Assembly (NCBI RefSeq): GCF_000826145.2
Contig: NZ_LN651333.1
Span: forward strand, 1 to 64,000
Reading direction: 5' to 3'
Source: Sporosarcina koreensis
GTDB taxonomy: Bacteria; Bacillota; Bacilli; Bacillales_A; Planococcaceae
DNA length: 64,000 bases
Below, piece by piece: positions 1-9,301 of the stretch. The notes under the pieces were generated by a model. That model was not told where the DNA came from, made no database searches, and worked only from the letters and a program-made list of their open reading frames with translations. How positions within the stretch are numbered: position 1 is the stretch's first letter; the number at the start of each line of letters is the position of its first letter. The position numbers and the translations under genes were made by a program.

Positions 1-127
1 TTGCCCACGTGTTACTCACCCGTCCGCCGCTGATCGCCGGGAGCAAGCTCCCATTGATCCGCTCGACTTGCATGTATTAGGCATGCCGCCAGCGTTCGTC
101 CTGAGCCAGGATCAAACTCTCCATAAA
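1..127 (-). rRNA. rrs: 16S ribosomal RNA, 5' end only
   Basis: The reverse complement starts TTTATGGAGAGTTTGATCC and continues with the universal 27F region, the CATGCAAGTCGAGCG segment and the GGCGGACGGGTGAGTAAC segment of bacterial 16S rRNA. The gene runs leftwards out of the window, so only about 127 nt of roughly 1550 are present. The variable V1 loop is of the type seen in Planococcaceae, but this stretch is too short to name a genus. Confidence 0.97.
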
Positions 128-251
128 TCTGGCAGCCGATGCACAATGCATTGCGTCGTCAGTTTCACTCGTTCAGTCAGTCACGTACCGAAGTACGCTC
201 CTTCCTTCTCTCGATCACTTCCTAGCACTGCAATGCGCCTCGGCTGCCAGA
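128..251 (-). other. Long stem-loop in the rRNA leader abutting 16S
   Basis: A 12-nt arm (TCTGGCAGCCGA) and its perfect complement (TCGGCTGCCAGA) bracket this block. A second internal pairing GCATTGC/GCAATGC and a small inner hairpin around CGTACTTCGGTACG add to it. The 3' arm ends exactly where the mature 16S 5' end is expected. A processing stem for pre-16S is a reasonable inference; the pairing itself is seen directly. Confidence 0.6.
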
Positions 252-405
252 TACGTTCACTCAATAAGAGAAAAACGCATACAGAAAATTGATTGCTCAA
301 TTTTTGCTGGCATCATTTAAGATGTCTATCAGATCTGTTGATCTGGTTTTGTCTGTTCCGCCGACGGGGTCGGCTTCCCAAACGTTAATTCGTTGACATT
401 TTGCT

Positions 406-420
406 GTTCAGTTTTCAAGG
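406..420 (-). promoter_or_regulatory. boxA-like antitermination element of the rRNA leader
   Basis: The minus strand reads CCTTGAAAACTGAAC, close to the Firmicute rRNA boxA (TGTTCTTTGAAAACT). It lies in the transcribed leader between the rrn promoter and 16S, the expected place for Nus-factor antitermination. Identity rests on motif and position only. Confidence 0.45.
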
Positions 421-472
421 TTCATGTTGTCTGGAAGGCGTTTTAGTAAGTCGCGTTCCCGACTGCTTAATT

Positions 473-501
473 ACTATACCAAGCGGTCGGTTAGAAGTCA
501 A
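473..501 (-). promoter_or_regulatory. rRNA operon promoter, sigma-A type
   Basis: Minus strand -35 TTGACT (496-501) and -10 TATAGT (473-478) are separated by exactly 17 bp; transcription would start near 466 and give a leader of about 340 nt before 16S. The rest of 128-637 holds this leader, a short GC-rich hairpin near 358-373, and the pbuG terminator; I see no gene there. Confidence 0.8.
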
Positions 502-589
502 CACTTTTAGCGAAAATAATTACTCAACCCTTACTTTACCCAAAATAACAGTCCGCAAACCCTTCGATTACAACAATAAATTCACAACA

Positions 590-629
590 ACAAAAACGCT
601 GGCGCCCTTTTCACGAAGGGCGCCAGCGG
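590..629 (-). terminator. Intrinsic terminator after pbuG
   Basis: On the minus strand a GC-rich stem (CGCTGGCGCCCTT/AAGGGCGCCAGCG) is followed by a TTTTTG tract. It lies just past the stop of the permease gene and before the rRNA promoter. Confidence 0.9.
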
Positions 630-637
630 ATTCACTA

Positions 638-1972
638 TCACTTAATAAAGATGAAGTACAAGATGAAGAGGACCATGAGCGCGTACATGATCGGATGGAT
701 CTCTTTCTTCCGTCCGCTCAGAAGCATCGTGATCGGATAGAAGATGAAGCCGATTGCGATTCCGGTTGCGATGCTGTATGTCAGCGGCATGGCGATGACT
801 GTGAAGAATGCCGGTACAGCCATTTCGAATTTCGTCCACTCGATATTACCGAGGTTCGACACCATCAGCACGCCTACGATGATAAGTGCAGGCGCTGTCA
901 CCTCTGGTGTTATGACGAAGAGCAGCGGCGAGAAGAACAGCGCGAGCAGGAACAGCAGTCCCGTCACGACTGAAGCGAATCCGGTTTTCGCACCTGCAGC
1001 GACTCCTGCAGTGGATTCGATGTAGGAAGTCGTCGTTGACGTCCCGAAGATCGCGCCCGTCACGGTCGCGAGGGAGTCCGCCAGCAGTGCACGTCCTGCG
1101 CGCGGCAGTTTATCGTCCTTCATGAGTCCCGCCTGGGTTGCAACAGCGACCAGTGTACCTGCTGTATCGAAGAAATCGACGAACAGGAATGTGATGATGA
1201 TGACGAGGAACTGTGTGGTGAACAAGTCGCCTGGGTGCTGGAAAATCGCTTCGAAGGCAGCCCCGAATGTCGGAGAGACATCAGGTACTTTTGAAACGAC
1301 TGCGTGCGGCACGTCGATCAGACTGACAAGCATCCCAACGACAGTTGTCAGGATCATTCCATAGAAGATAGCTCCCTTGATACCGCGGACCATCATGATG
1401 ACTGTGATCACTAAGCCGAAAATCGCGAGCAGAACCGGGCCTTGCGACAGATCGCCGAGAGTCACGAGTGTATTCGGATCTGCCACGATGATGTTCGCAT
1501 TCTGCAGACCGAGGAACGTGATGAACAGGCCGATCCCTGCCCCCACTGCATATTTCAGCTGAGCTGGTATAGCATTGATGATCAGTTCACGCAGACCTGT
1601 CAGTGAGAGGACGATGAAGATCAGACCTGAGAACAGCACGCCTGTGAGCGCAGTCTGCCAAGGAATGCCGTACGTAAGCACGACGGAAAATGCAAAGAAT
1701 GCATTCAGCCCCATGCCTGGTGCAAGGCCGATCGGATATCGTGCAATCAGCCCCATGAACAGTGAACCGACCGCTCCTGCCAATGCAGTCGCTACGAAGA
1801 CCGCCCCTTTGTCCATCCGCATGGCGTCTGGAATATCCGGTACCCCGTCCAGGGACAGCACCAGCGGGTTGACTGCGAGTATGTATGCCATCGCCAGGAA
1901 TGTCGTCAGCCCCCCGATGATCTCCCTGCGATAATTCGTTCCCAGCTTGTCGAACTCGAAATACTTTTTCAT
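638..1972 (-). CDS. pbuG: Guanine/hypoxanthine permease (NCS2, AzgA/PbuG type)
   Basis: Polytopic membrane protein of 444 aa that imports purine bases (hypoxanthine/guanine) by cation symport. The N-terminal part shows the AzgA/PbuG signatures GGLTTFLAMAYI and APGMGLNAFFAF, and DFFDTAGT is also present. Two adjacent ATG codons follow the AGGACGG ribosome site; I chose 1972, with 1975 or the TTG at 1978 possible. It sits directly after guaA, as in Bacillus subtilis, and is preceded by a guanine-type riboswitch and a terminator, so expression should fall when guanine is plentiful. No independent promoter is evident between guaA and the riboswitch. Confidence 0.93.
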   Translation of the reverse strand: MKKYFEFDKLGTNYRREIIGGLTTFLAMAYILAVNPLVLSLDGVPDIPDAMRMDKGAVFVATALAGAVGSLFMGLIARYPIGLAPGMGLNAFFAFSVVLTYGIPWQTALTGVLFSGLIFIVLSLTGLRELIINAIPAQLKYAVGAGIGLFITFLGLQNANIIVADPNTLVTLGDLSQGPVLLAIFGLVITVIMMVRGIKGAIFYGMILTTVVGMLVSLIDVPHAVVSKVPDVSPTFGAAFEAIFQHPGDLFTTQFLVIIITFLFVDFFDTAGTLVAVATQAGLMKDDKLPRAGRALLADSLATVTGAIFGTSTTTSYIESTAGVAAGAKTGFASVVTGLLFLLALFFSPLLFVITPEVTAPALIIVGVLMVSNLGNIEWTKFEMAVPAFFTVIAMPLTYSIATGIAIGFIFYPITMLLSGRKKEIHPIMYALMVLFILYFIFIK

Positions 1973-1997
1973 CATCAACCGTCCTATCTGTTTGGAT

Positions 1998-2034
1998 TAA
2001 AAAGAGCGTGCCGCAATTCATGCCGCACGCTCTT
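1998..2034 (-). terminator. Expression-platform terminator of the pbuG riboswitch
   Basis: The minus strand shows the stem GAGCGTGC/GCACGCTC with extended pairing inside, followed by TTTTTAATCC. It lies between the aptamer and the pbuG start and is the expected OFF structure when the aptamer binds ligand. Confidence 0.85.
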
Positions 2035-2085
2035 CCCACTCTTCAGAATGGACGGTCGGCGGTCTCCCGCCGGGAACGTTCCATT

Positions 2086-2151
2086 CATCGTAGTCAAAGC
2101 ATTTACGGTGCTTTGGTAGAGACTTTCGGGCCTTATCCCCGAGGATATACG
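2086..2151 (-). promoter_or_regulatory. Purine (guanine-class) riboswitch of pbuG
   Basis: The minus strand carries the purine aptamer core: CGTATA start, P2 with the loop GGATAAGG, J2/3 GTCTCTACC, L3 ACCGTAAAT and J3/1 GACTACG. The specificity base (position 74 in xpt numbering) is C, which selects guanine/hypoxanthine over adenine. It lies 12-100 nt past the guaA stop and ahead of the pbuG terminator. Confidence 0.95.
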
Positions 2152-2174
2152 ACAATCATCTATTCAGTTCAGTT

Positions 2175-3713
2175 TTACTCCCACTCGATGGTGCCCGGTG
2201 GCTTCGCGGTAATATCATAGACGACGCGGTTGACGTGGTCCACTTCAGCCGTGATGCGGGAGCTGATCTTCTCGAGGACTTCCCAAGGGATCTGCGCCCA
2301 GTCGGCACTCATGCCATCCGAAGAATGGACTGCACGGAGACCGATCGCATGGTCGTACGAACGTTTCCCGTCACGGACGCCGACGCTCTTGATGCCCGGC
2401 AGGATTGCGAAATACTGCCAGATCGAACGGTCGAGTCCGGCGTTCTTGATCTCTTCGCGGAGGATATAGTCGGCATCACGGACGATAGCGAGCTTTTCTT
2501 CCGTCACTTCACCGAGGACACGCACGCCGAGCCCCGGGCCGGGGAATGGCTGGCGGTTGTAGATCTCTTCCGGAAGACCGAGTGTTTTTCCGACATTGCG
2601 GACTTCGTCTTTGAACAGCGCCTTCAGCGGTTCGATCAGTTCAAATTCAAGATCTTCCGGCAGGCCGCCGACGTTATGGTGGGACTTGATCACTTCAGCG
2701 GTCGCTGTTCCGCTCTCGATGATGTCCGCGTAGATCGTTCCTTGTGCAAGGAAATCCATTCCTTCGAGTTTTGCCGCTTCCTCATCGAACACACGGATGA
2801 ATTCGTTACCGATGATTTTACGTTTCTGCTCAGGATCATCCACGCCGGCAAGCTTGTCCAGGAACCGCTTGCGTGCGTCGATCTTGATGAAGTTCATATG
2901 GAACTGGTTGCTGAACGTATCGACGACACTTTCCACTTCCCCTTTACGGAGAAGGCCGTGGTCGACGAAGATGCATGTCAGCTGATCGCCGATTGCCCGG
3001 TGGATCAGGGTCGCTACGACAGAAGAGTCGACACCGCCGCTCAATGCGCACAATACGTTGCGGTCCCCGACCTGTTCACGGATCTTTTCGATTTCCACTT
3101 CGATGAAGCGGTCCATTGTCCACTCAGCGCCCGGTTTGCAGATGTCCTTCAGGAAAGTCCGGAGAATATCTTCGCCGTTTTCCGTGCTGTCTGTTTCCGG
3201 GTGGAATTGGACACCATAAAGATTCTTATCGGCATCTTCAATCGCAGTGATGTGACCGTGCTCATCTTTCGCTGCTGCCCGGAAACCTTCAGGCAATGAA
3301 GCGACTTTCACTGTGCCGCCGATATGTGCGGAGAACGATCCGTTCACACCCGCAAAGAGGGATGATGCGTCTTCCGGTGTAATTGTGGTTGCTGCACCGT
3401 GCGCTTCCATCGACTCCACAGTACCGCCGAAACGTTCCGCCAGCACTTCGAGGCCTGATCCGATACCGAGTACTGGAACGCCGAGTGTAAAGATGTCAGG
3501 ATCGATGTCTGCGTCCATCTTCACATCGCCGCCCGACAGGACGATACCTGCAGCTTTCATGTGACGGATCTCCTCAGCAGTTGCAGTGTGCGGGTAGAGC
3601 TCGCTGTATACGCCCAAATCCCGGATCACACGTGTGATGAGCTGGTTGTGCGTGCTGCCTAAATCCAAAACGACGATTTTTTCCTGTTCAGATAACAATG
3701 GAGCTGCTGACAT
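2175..3713 (-). CDS. guaA: GMP synthase with degenerate glutaminase domain
   Basis: Converts XMP to GMP with ATP and a nitrogen donor. The 512-aa protein has an N-terminal class I glutaminase fold (1-195), then the ATP-pyrophosphatase domain with P-loop SGGVDSS and the C-terminal dimer domain with [12 protein letters not shown]. The start ATG at 3713 has AGAGGTGG five bases upstream; an upstream GTG overlaps that site. The glutaminase nucleophile motif, normally GICYGMQ, reads GIGSGLE (residues 83-89; codon for residue 85 at 3459-3461 is GGA), so the catalytic Cys is missing, while His171 and Glu173 remain. DFGSQY is also altered to DLGSTH. The synthetase half looks intact. The enzyme probably uses free ammonia, or a separate amidase (inference). 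It follows a guanine-type riboswitch. Confidence 0.93.
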   Translation of the reverse strand: MSAAPLLSEQEKIVVLDLGSTHNQLITRVIRDLGVYSELYPHTATAEEIRHMKAAGIVLSGGDVKMDADIDPDIFTLGVPVLGIGSGLEVLAERFGGTVESMEAHGAATTITPEDASSLFAGVNGSFSAHIGGTVKVASLPEGFRAAAKDEHGHITAIEDADKNLYGVQFHPETDSTENGEDILRTFLKDICKPGAEWTMDRFIEVEIEKIREQVGDRNVLCALSGGVDSSVVATLIHRAIGDQLTCIFVDHGLLRKGEVESVVDTFSNQFHMNFIKIDARKRFLDKLAGVDDPEQKRKIIGNEFIRVFDEEAAKLEGMDFLAQGTIYADIIESGTATAEVIKSHHNVGGLPEDLEFELIEPLKALFKDEVRNVGKTLGLPEEIYNRQPFPGPGLGVRVLGEVTEEKLAIVRDADYILREEIKNAGLDRSIWQYFAILPGIKSVGVRDGKRSYDHAIGLRAVHSSDGMSADWAQIPWEVLEKISSRITAEVDHVNRVVYDITAKPPGTIEWE

Positions 3714-3751
3714 GTAATCCACCTCTTCTTTTTATTTTCAGTATACCCACA

Positions 3752-3799
3752 AAAACAGCAAAGACGCGAAAGAAAGGGGATCCTTCCTGCGCGTCTTCA
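3752..3799 (-). terminator. Expression-platform terminator of the guaA riboswitch
   Basis: The minus strand has GAAGACGCG paired with CGCGTCTT around a loop, followed by TGCTGTTTTT. It precedes the guaA ribosome site by about 30 nt and would abort transcription when guanine is abundant. Confidence 0.8.
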
Positions 3800-3863
3800 G
3801 TTCCTACTATATAGATATCCATGAAATCACGAAAACAGACTGCAGAAACCCCGCAGCTGCCTT

Positions 3864-3936
3864 CGCTTTCATAGACAGGCTGTTTACGGTAGCCTGGTAG
3901 AAACATCCGAACCCTATTATCGGACCTATATGAGAG
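3864..3936 (-). promoter_or_regulatory. Purine riboswitch of guaA, variant J3/1
   Basis: Minus strand: CATATA start, P2 arms TCCGA/TCGGA, J2/3 TGTTTCTACC, P3 CAGGCT/AGCCTG with loop ACCGTAAAC, then J3/1 TCTATG. The specificity base is C, as in guanine aptamers, but the preceding core base (73) is U instead of the usual A. The pbuG copy nearby has the canonical ACTACG. It is followed by a terminator and guaA. Confidence 0.88.
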
Positions 3937-3987
3937 CATTCCTTATTTCTTTTCCTGCTCTCATTCTACTTCCCGCCAGCCGAAAAA

Positions 3988-6174
3988 TCAACCACATGTA
4001 TTGATGATTAAATCTTCCCACATCTCGCGCAACTGTGGCCAATTCAAGTCCTGCTTTTCATTCCCATATAGGCCCTGTTCATACGTCCGGGTCAACTCAC
4101 TCATCGCCGTGTCTCCGCGCAGGCGGTCGACTTCCCCGGCATAAGCCGCGAGAGTCACGCCGGGAGGACGTGTGATGCCGATCCGCTCCAGCTGCCGGAG
4201 CAGCAGGCTGTATTCCTTCTCGAACTGCCGCCAACCGCCAGACTGCTTCCTCGCTCTGCGGACATGAAGCCGGGGCAGCCATTTTTTACGCGTGAACCAT
4301 AATCCGAGTGAAACGGCAGCAGCAATCCCGGCACCTGCAGACGCAAGCGTCACGCCGGATTTCATCCAGTCGGGCACCAGATCCAACAAGCCCCCGGCCG
4401 CGGACTTCTTCCGCTTCGCTGTCTGTGCTTCTTCTTTTTTCTTGTCTAGTTCAGGCCGTTTCAGTTCTTCTTCCTGCTGTCTGTCGTCTTCTGCTGCTTC
4501 GATATCATAAGTGATAGTTGATACGCCGTTGAAACCGATTGTCGGCTCGAATGGCATCCAGCCGTAACCGGGCATGTAGGCTTCCACCCAGGAGTGCGCC
4601 TGATTGTTCGTGACGCTGTAATACCTCTTCCGGTCTTCATCCCGCTTCAGCTCGCCGGGCGCGTATCCTTTCACCCAGCGCGCCGGGATGCCGGCAGACC
4701 GCAGCATGACCACCATGGACGTACTGAAATTATCGCAGTACCCGCGTTTCGTCTCGAACAGGAACTGATCCACATAGTCATCGTCCTCCTTCGGGACTGC
4801 GACATTATCGCGGGAATACACGAATCCGCTGCGCCCGAAATACCGCTCGATCGCCTGCGCTTTCTGATAGACGCTCGGTGCGTCTTTCGTCAGCTCGGCT
4901 GCAAGGTCGCTCACCCGTGCAGGCAGTTCGGCAGGCAGCTGCAGATACGGACGCAATTCCAGCATATCAGCCTGCAGATCCTCCATCCGGGTGTCGCGCA
5001 GCGCCTTCAGGCTGAAGACCGGTTCCTCGAATTCCGTCCGGTACGTAAGAGGTGAAGGGACTTCAGCAGTCATCAAGGACAGCTGCTGCGTATTCACTTC
5101 CTGCCGGTAAGGCATCATCTCCGCGGTCTGGATCTTATTAAATCCATAAGGGTGCGGCAGGATCGGCAGCGGTTCGTACAGTTCGATATCTGCACGCTGA
5201 TTGGGAGGCTCGAGTACCTGGCTTCCGATCAGACTTGAATACTCACCTGTGAATTCCGGATAGCCACTGCCGGAGGACTGCACCCACCCTTTCGTCGTAT
5301 ACGTATCTTTCGTTTCCATCACCCAGTATTGACGGCTGTCCGTATAGGCTTCGAGGACGAGCGTGTCATCCTGCCGGAACGGGCCGCCGAGCTGCGTATC
5401 GTCGGGATCGTAGCCGACTTTGGAGACACCCCCTGCTGCTCCCTCTCCTTCGCCGCCCAACCCCGCCGCAGACCGGATGAACGGAACTGGATCCGGCCAG
5501 GCTGGTTCCTTGACCGGCACAAGCAGTGCAAACAAGGCCGCTGCTGCCAGTGCCAGGCCGAGCGGCAGCATGATCGCAAGCAGTTGGCGTACAGAGAACT
5601 CTGTCTTCGTCTTCCCTGCGAACCGCAGCGGGAACAGGATTCCGAGCAGGAACAACCCGATCACCATCACACGGAGCACGGCGTAGGAAGCGTCAAAATC
5701 CGTGAACGTATCGACCACGGCCAGAAACAGGACGGTCATCCCGAAGAACAGGAAGATCGATTTACGGTATTCCATCCAGAACCGGAGCAGATAGGTGATC
5801 ATCCAGAGGAGGATGAAAAACAGGACAGTTCTGAACAGATAGGACAGTTCCATCCATTCTCCCGACCAGATCAGCTTCAGGCTCCCCGCAAGATCCTCCG
5901 CCGTCTTCCCGAAATTTTCCGTTGTCAGGAAGTCCCCGCCATAGAAAACGGATTGGACAGACAGGAATATGTATACGATCTTCACAGGGGCACCGATCCA
6001 TACGGGAATCCTGAGCAGGGCGAACAGCATGCAAAGAGCAACGAATCCATAAAAGTGGCTGATGTGCCCGGTCTCCGTCAATTCGGCGATCGGCCGCAGC
6101 CATTCGATCGTCAGGAAAAATGCCAGGATGTATAAAAAAACCAGCACCGGTTTCTGTATCTGCATCTCCTTCAC
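3988..6174 (-). CDS. yebA: Membrane-anchored transglutaminase-like protein (TgpA/YebA family)
   Basis: A 728-aa protein with several transmembrane segments in the first 210 residues, an extracytoplasmic region, a transglutaminase-like core, another membrane segment near 620 and a DUF4129-like cytoplasmic tail. The catalytic Cys lies in RGYCDNFSTSM, the His in AHSWVEAYMPGYGW and the Asp in FEPT following it. The GTG start at 6174 has AGGAGGTGG seven bases upstream and overlaps the preceding stop as GTGA, implying coupled translation. It forms an operon with the DUF58 and MoxR genes, an arrangement linked to envelope-associated complexes; the substrate is unknown. Confidence 0.88.
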   Translation of the reverse strand: MKEMQIQKPVLVFLYILAFFLTIEWLRPIAELTETGHISHFYGFVALCMLFALLRIPVWIGAPVKIVYIFLSVQSVFYGGDFLTTENFGKTAEDLAGSLKLIWSGEWMELSYLFRTVLFFILLWMITYLLRFWMEYRKSIFLFFGMTVLFLAVVDTFTDFDASYAVLRVMVIGLFLLGILFPLRFAGKTKTEFSVRQLLAIMLPLGLALAAAALFALLVPVKEPAWPDPVPFIRSAAGLGGEGEGAAGGVSKVGYDPDDTQLGGPFRQDDTLVLEAYTDSRQYWVMETKDTYTTKGWVQSSGSGYPEFTGEYSSLIGSQVLEPPNQRADIELYEPLPILPHPYGFNKIQTAEMMPYRQEVNTQQLSLMTAEVPSPLTYRTEFEEPVFSLKALRDTRMEDLQADMLELRPYLQLPAELPARVSDLAAELTKDAPSVYQKAQAIERYFGRSGFVYSRDNVAVPKEDDDYVDQFLFETKRGYCDNFSTSMVVMLRSAGIPARWVKGYAPGELKRDEDRKRYYSVTNNQAHSWVEAYMPGYGWMPFEPTIGFNGVSTITYDIEAAEDDRQQEEELKRPELDKKKEEAQTAKRKKSAAGGLLDLVPDWMKSGVTLASAGAGIAAAVSLGLWFTRKKWLPRLHVRRARKQSGGWRQFEKEYSLLLRQLERIGITRPPGVTLAAYAGEVDRLRGDTAMSELTRTYEQGLYGNEKQDLNWPQLREMWEDLIINTCG

Positions 6175-7370
6175 GTGCGGGCCACCTCCTGGAACGATCG
6201 GTCGAACTCAGCCGAGCTGAGCAGCCGGACATGCACACCGAGCGACTTCACTTTCTTCACCTGTTCAGACACCGTTTCCGGCAGGTCGCCAGCTGTCTTC
6301 CGGATTACAAAACAGTATACCGGCTGCATGCCCGCAGCAGCGAGAACAGGCTGGAGAAACAGTGGATCGGGATTCCCCGAGATGACCACCACCGCACCCG
6401 TCCCCTGCAGGGCAGATGTGTAATTCGGCGTCTTTCCGTCATCGCTTGCCAGCGGTTTCATTCGGGCAAGCAGTGTCAGCGCCTTCTTCAGCTCCCCGCC
6501 TCCGGTTATTGTACGGATGACCGGACTGGCTGCATCCGTTGTCACGAACGCCAGGTCCGAGTGGCGGTCGGCCGCTTCTTTCAGAACAGACGCCGCAAAC
6601 CGGATCTGTTCTTCGAATGTCTCCGATTCCCGTGCATCCAGCAGCAGGACCGCCTTCTCACCTCGTTTGTTTTCAAATTCCTTTGTCATCAAGGTCTGGG
6701 TGCGGGCGAAGGATTTCCAGTGGATCCAGGAGACCCGGTCGCCCGGCTGGTATTCCCGTACACTCGTTGCGATGGTCGTCTCTTTCATGAGTGAAAAAGG
6801 CGACTCCGCCGTCCCTTGCTCATGATTGGAACCGATGGGCACATAGTTCACCCGCGCGGTTTCCGGAAAGACCAGGTACGACTGAGCACCATCCGCTGCG
6901 ACCACCGCCTTTTTCCGGATCCAGCCGAAAAAATCCGCCACTTCGAGCTGGATGGACGGAAAGAAATGTTCCCCGCGGGCCGTCCCCATCAGTTCGTAGT
7001 TAAGATCAAATTCCTTTCGGAAACCCGGAACGACCAGGCGCGCGGTCCGGCCCTGTGTCAGAGTGCCGGTCTCCTCAAACTCCCGGATCAGCAAGTACAG
7101 AAGAGGAAACCTGCCGGCCCGCCTGACAGTCAGTTTCACTGCCGTCTTCTCCCCGACACTGATAAGCGGCTGTTCCATCTGCCGGGTGACTGACATCCGG
7201 CCCGCGGGATAGAGTGCAATGCAGAACGAATAGAAGGCGAATGGCAGCAGGAAGTAAAGAACCGTCCAGCTCACCATGCCGCCCTGGAACTTCGCGAATA
7301 CAAAGGCGCCGCCGATGAGTACCGCGACGAACAGCATCTGAATTGCCAGTACAGTATTCCTGCGCATCAT
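6171..7370 (-). CDS. yeaD: DUF58-domain protein (YeaD family)
   Basis: A 399-aa protein with two N-terminal transmembrane segments (about 8-55) and a C-terminal DUF58/von Willebrand-like region containing the hallmark REYQPGDRVSWIHWKSFART. Members work with MoxR AAA+ ATPases and transglutaminases encoded alongside; the molecular job is not settled. It overlaps the MoxR stop codon by four bases and the transglutaminase start by four, so the three are translationally coupled. Confidence 0.88.
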   Translation of the reverse strand: MMRRNTVLAIQMLFVAVLIGGAFVFAKFQGGMVSWTVLYFLLPFAFYSFCIALYPAGRMSVTRQMEQPLISVGEKTAVKLTVRRAGRFPLLYLLIREFEETGTLTQGRTARLVVPGFRKEFDLNYELMGTARGEHFFPSIQLEVADFFGWIRKKAVVAADGAQSYLVFPETARVNYVPIGSNHEQGTAESPFSLMKETTIATSVREYQPGDRVSWIHWKSFARTQTLMTKEFENKRGEKAVLLLDARESETFEEQIRFAASVLKEAADRHSDLAFVTTDAASPVIRTITGGGELKKALTLLARMKPLASDDGKTPNYTSALQGTGAVVVISGNPDPLFLQPVLAAAGMQPVYCFVIRKTAGDLPETVSEQVKKVKSLGVHVRLLSSAEFDRSFQEVART

Positions 7371-8317
7371 ACAGTGCTTGCCTTCACGATGGGCACCCGC
7401 ACTTGCGCCAGCACATCCTCCAGAACACTCTCGACAGTCCTTCCACCGTACTGGGCATCAGGCTGTAAAATCAGGCGATGCCCGAATACGAACGGGAGCA
7501 GATACTGCACATCATCCGGCGTCACGTAGCTGCGTCCCCGCAGCAGCGCATATGCCTGGCAGGCTCTCATCAGTCCGAGGGAGCCGCGCGGACTGACTCC
7601 CAAATAGACGGCATGGTGGGCACGGGTGGCAGCCGCACAATCGACAATGTATGTTTTGACCGTCGAATCGACAAGGACATCGGCCGCCGCTGCCTGTAAG
7701 CCGCGGAGCTCGTCCAGTCCGATGACAGACATGAACGGCGCCATTCCCGTTTTGGCTTCCGCACGGGACAGCACTTCGATTTCGTCTGTCCTGGACGGAT
7801 ACCCCATCTTCAGCTTGAACAGGAACCGGTCCATCTGCGCTTCGGGAAGAGGATAGGTCCCTTCATATTCGATCGGATTCTGTGTAGCCATGACGAAGAA
7901 CGGCTCAGGGAGCGGCAGTGTCCGGCCATCGACCGTCACGGCAGCTTCTTCCATCCCTTCAAGAAGAGCAGCCTGTGTCTTCGGAGACGTCCGGTTGATT
8001 TCGTCAGCCAGTACGATGTTGCCGACGATCGGTCCCGGACGGAATTCAAACTCCATCGCCTGCGGATTATAGATGGACACCCCGAGCACATCGGACGGCA
8101 GCAGGTCCGGGGTGAACTGGATCCGCTTGAACTCCGCACCGATCGATGCAGCGAGCGCTTTCACCATGACCGTTTTCCCGACGCCCGGCACGTCCTCCAG
8201 CAGCACGTGGCCGCCTGCCAGGAGAGCCGTAAGACTCAGTTCACTGATTTCACGTTTTCCGACGATCGTCCGTTCGATACCCGATAGGATTGCATCGATT
8301 TTCTCTTTATGGGACAT
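7367..8317 (-). CDS. yeaC: MoxR-family AAA+ ATPase (YeaC)
   Basis: A 316-aa cytoplasmic ATPase thought to remodel or activate partner proteins that contain von Willebrand-type domains. Walker A is EDVPGVGKT, Walker B is VLADEINR, and a C-terminal lid follows. The ATG at 8317 is preceded by GGGAGG with a seven-base spacer; an upstream in-frame extension to 8392 lacks a ribosome site. First gene of the yeaC-yeaD-yebA operon. Confidence 0.92.
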   Translation of the reverse strand: MSHKEKIDAILSGIERTIVGKREISELSLTALLAGGHVLLEDVPGVGKTVMVKALAASIGAEFKRIQFTPDLLPSDVLGVSIYNPQAMEFEFRPGPIVGNIVLADEINRTSPKTQAALLEGMEEAAVTVDGRTLPLPEPFFVMATQNPIEYEGTYPLPEAQMDRFLFKLKMGYPSRTDEIEVLSRAEAKTGMAPFMSVIGLDELRGLQAAAADVLVDSTVKTYIVDCAAATRAHHAVYLGVSPRGSLGLMRACQAYALLRGRSYVTPDDVQYLLPFVFGHRLILQPDAQYGGRTVESVLEDVLAQVRVPIVKASTV

Positions 8318-8428
8318 GCTGTATCCTCCCTGCGTTTTCCTTATGATAGCATTCATTCCCTTCATCATACCGGAATAGCCGTCGACGGACAAACTAATTC
8401 ACGAAACATACTGAATTCAAAAGACATA

Positions 8429-8457
8429 GAAAAACCTCTCTGCAAAAACAGAGAGGT
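8429..8457 (-). terminator. Intrinsic terminator after nadE
   Basis: The minus strand has ACCTCTCTG and CAGAGAGGT arms with a TTTTTG loop, followed by TTTTTC. It ends the pncB-nadE operon ahead of the MoxR operon. Confidence 0.9.
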
Positions 8458-8467
8458 CCGCCCTATA

Positions 8468-9295
8468 TTATTTCCAGAAGTCATCAAACACCGTGACAGG
8501 CATATGACGCTTATGCTTGGAGCGGAGATAGTGCCCTTCGATGATCTTCTTCGCTTCCTCGGATACAGGGATTCCTTCAAGATAATCATCGATCTGCGTG
8601 TAACTGACGCCCAGCGCGACTTCATCAGGAAGTGCCGGTTTGTCTTCTTCAAGATCTGCTGTCGGCACTTTGTTGTAAAGGTGTTCCGGGCAGTCGAGAA
8701 CCCGCAGCATTTCCTTTCCCTGCCGTTTGTTGAGCCGGGTGAGCGGCGTGACATCGGCGGCACCGTCGCCGAATTTCGTATAGAAGCCTGTGATCGCTTC
8801 AGCAGCGTGATCCGTCCCGATGACCGCACAGTGGCGGGATGCGGCGATCGAGTACTGGACTTTCATCCGCTCCCTCGCTTTTTCATTGCCTTTTTCAAAA
8901 TCGGTGAGAGTGACACCTGCTGCATCGAGCGCCCGCCGGCTTGCATCGACCGCTTCCTTGATATTGACAGTGTATGTGACAGTCGGCTGGATGAAATGAA
9001 GAGCATCCTGGCAGTCGATTTCGTCGAACTGGGTACCGTACGGCAGGCGCACAGCAACGAACTTGTAGCGGTCCGTGGACAGTTCCTCATTCAGTTCATC
9101 CACCGCCATCTGCGCGAGTTTCCCGGCAAGTGTCGAATCCTGACCGCCTGAGATACCGAGCACATAGCCTTCAAGGAACGTATTCTTCTTCAAATACTCT
9201 TTCAGGAAATCGACGGATACACGGACTTCCCCGAACGCATCGATCTTCGGCTTGACATGCAGTTCTTCGATAATCTGTTTTTGCAGTTCATCCAT
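8468..9295 (-). CDS. nadE: NH3-dependent NAD+ synthetase
   Basis: Amidates deamido-NAD to NAD using ammonia and ATP, the last step of NAD synthesis. The 275-aa length matches the short ammonia-using form without a glutaminase domain. The PP-loop [14 protein letters not shown] lies at 43-56, and downstream are the family segments [22 protein letters not shown] and the tail with KHKRHMP. The ATG at 9295 follows GGAGTGAAGGAA. It lies seven bases behind pncB in one operon, joining the Preiss-Handler salvage steps. Confidence 0.97.
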   Translation of the reverse strand: MDELQKQIIEELHVKPKIDAFGEVRVSVDFLKEYLKKNTFLEGYVLGISGGQDSTLAGKLAQMAVDELNEELSTDRYKFVAVRLPYGTQFDEIDCQDALHFIQPTVTYTVNIKEAVDASRRALDAAGVTLTDFEKGNEKARERMKVQYSIAASRHCAVIGTDHAAEAITGFYTKFGDGAADVTPLTRLNKRQGKEMLRVLDCPEHLYNKVPTADLEEDKPALPDEVALGVSYTQIDDYLEGIPVSEEAKKIIEGHYLRSKHKRHMPVTVFDDFWK

Positions 9296-9301
9296 CTTCC
9301 T

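Noticed and set aside
5329..6135. A 268-codon plus-strand open frame opposite yebA
   Set aside because: Antisense shadow of a well-supported gene, as are the other long open frames opposite guaA, fruA and the MFS gene.
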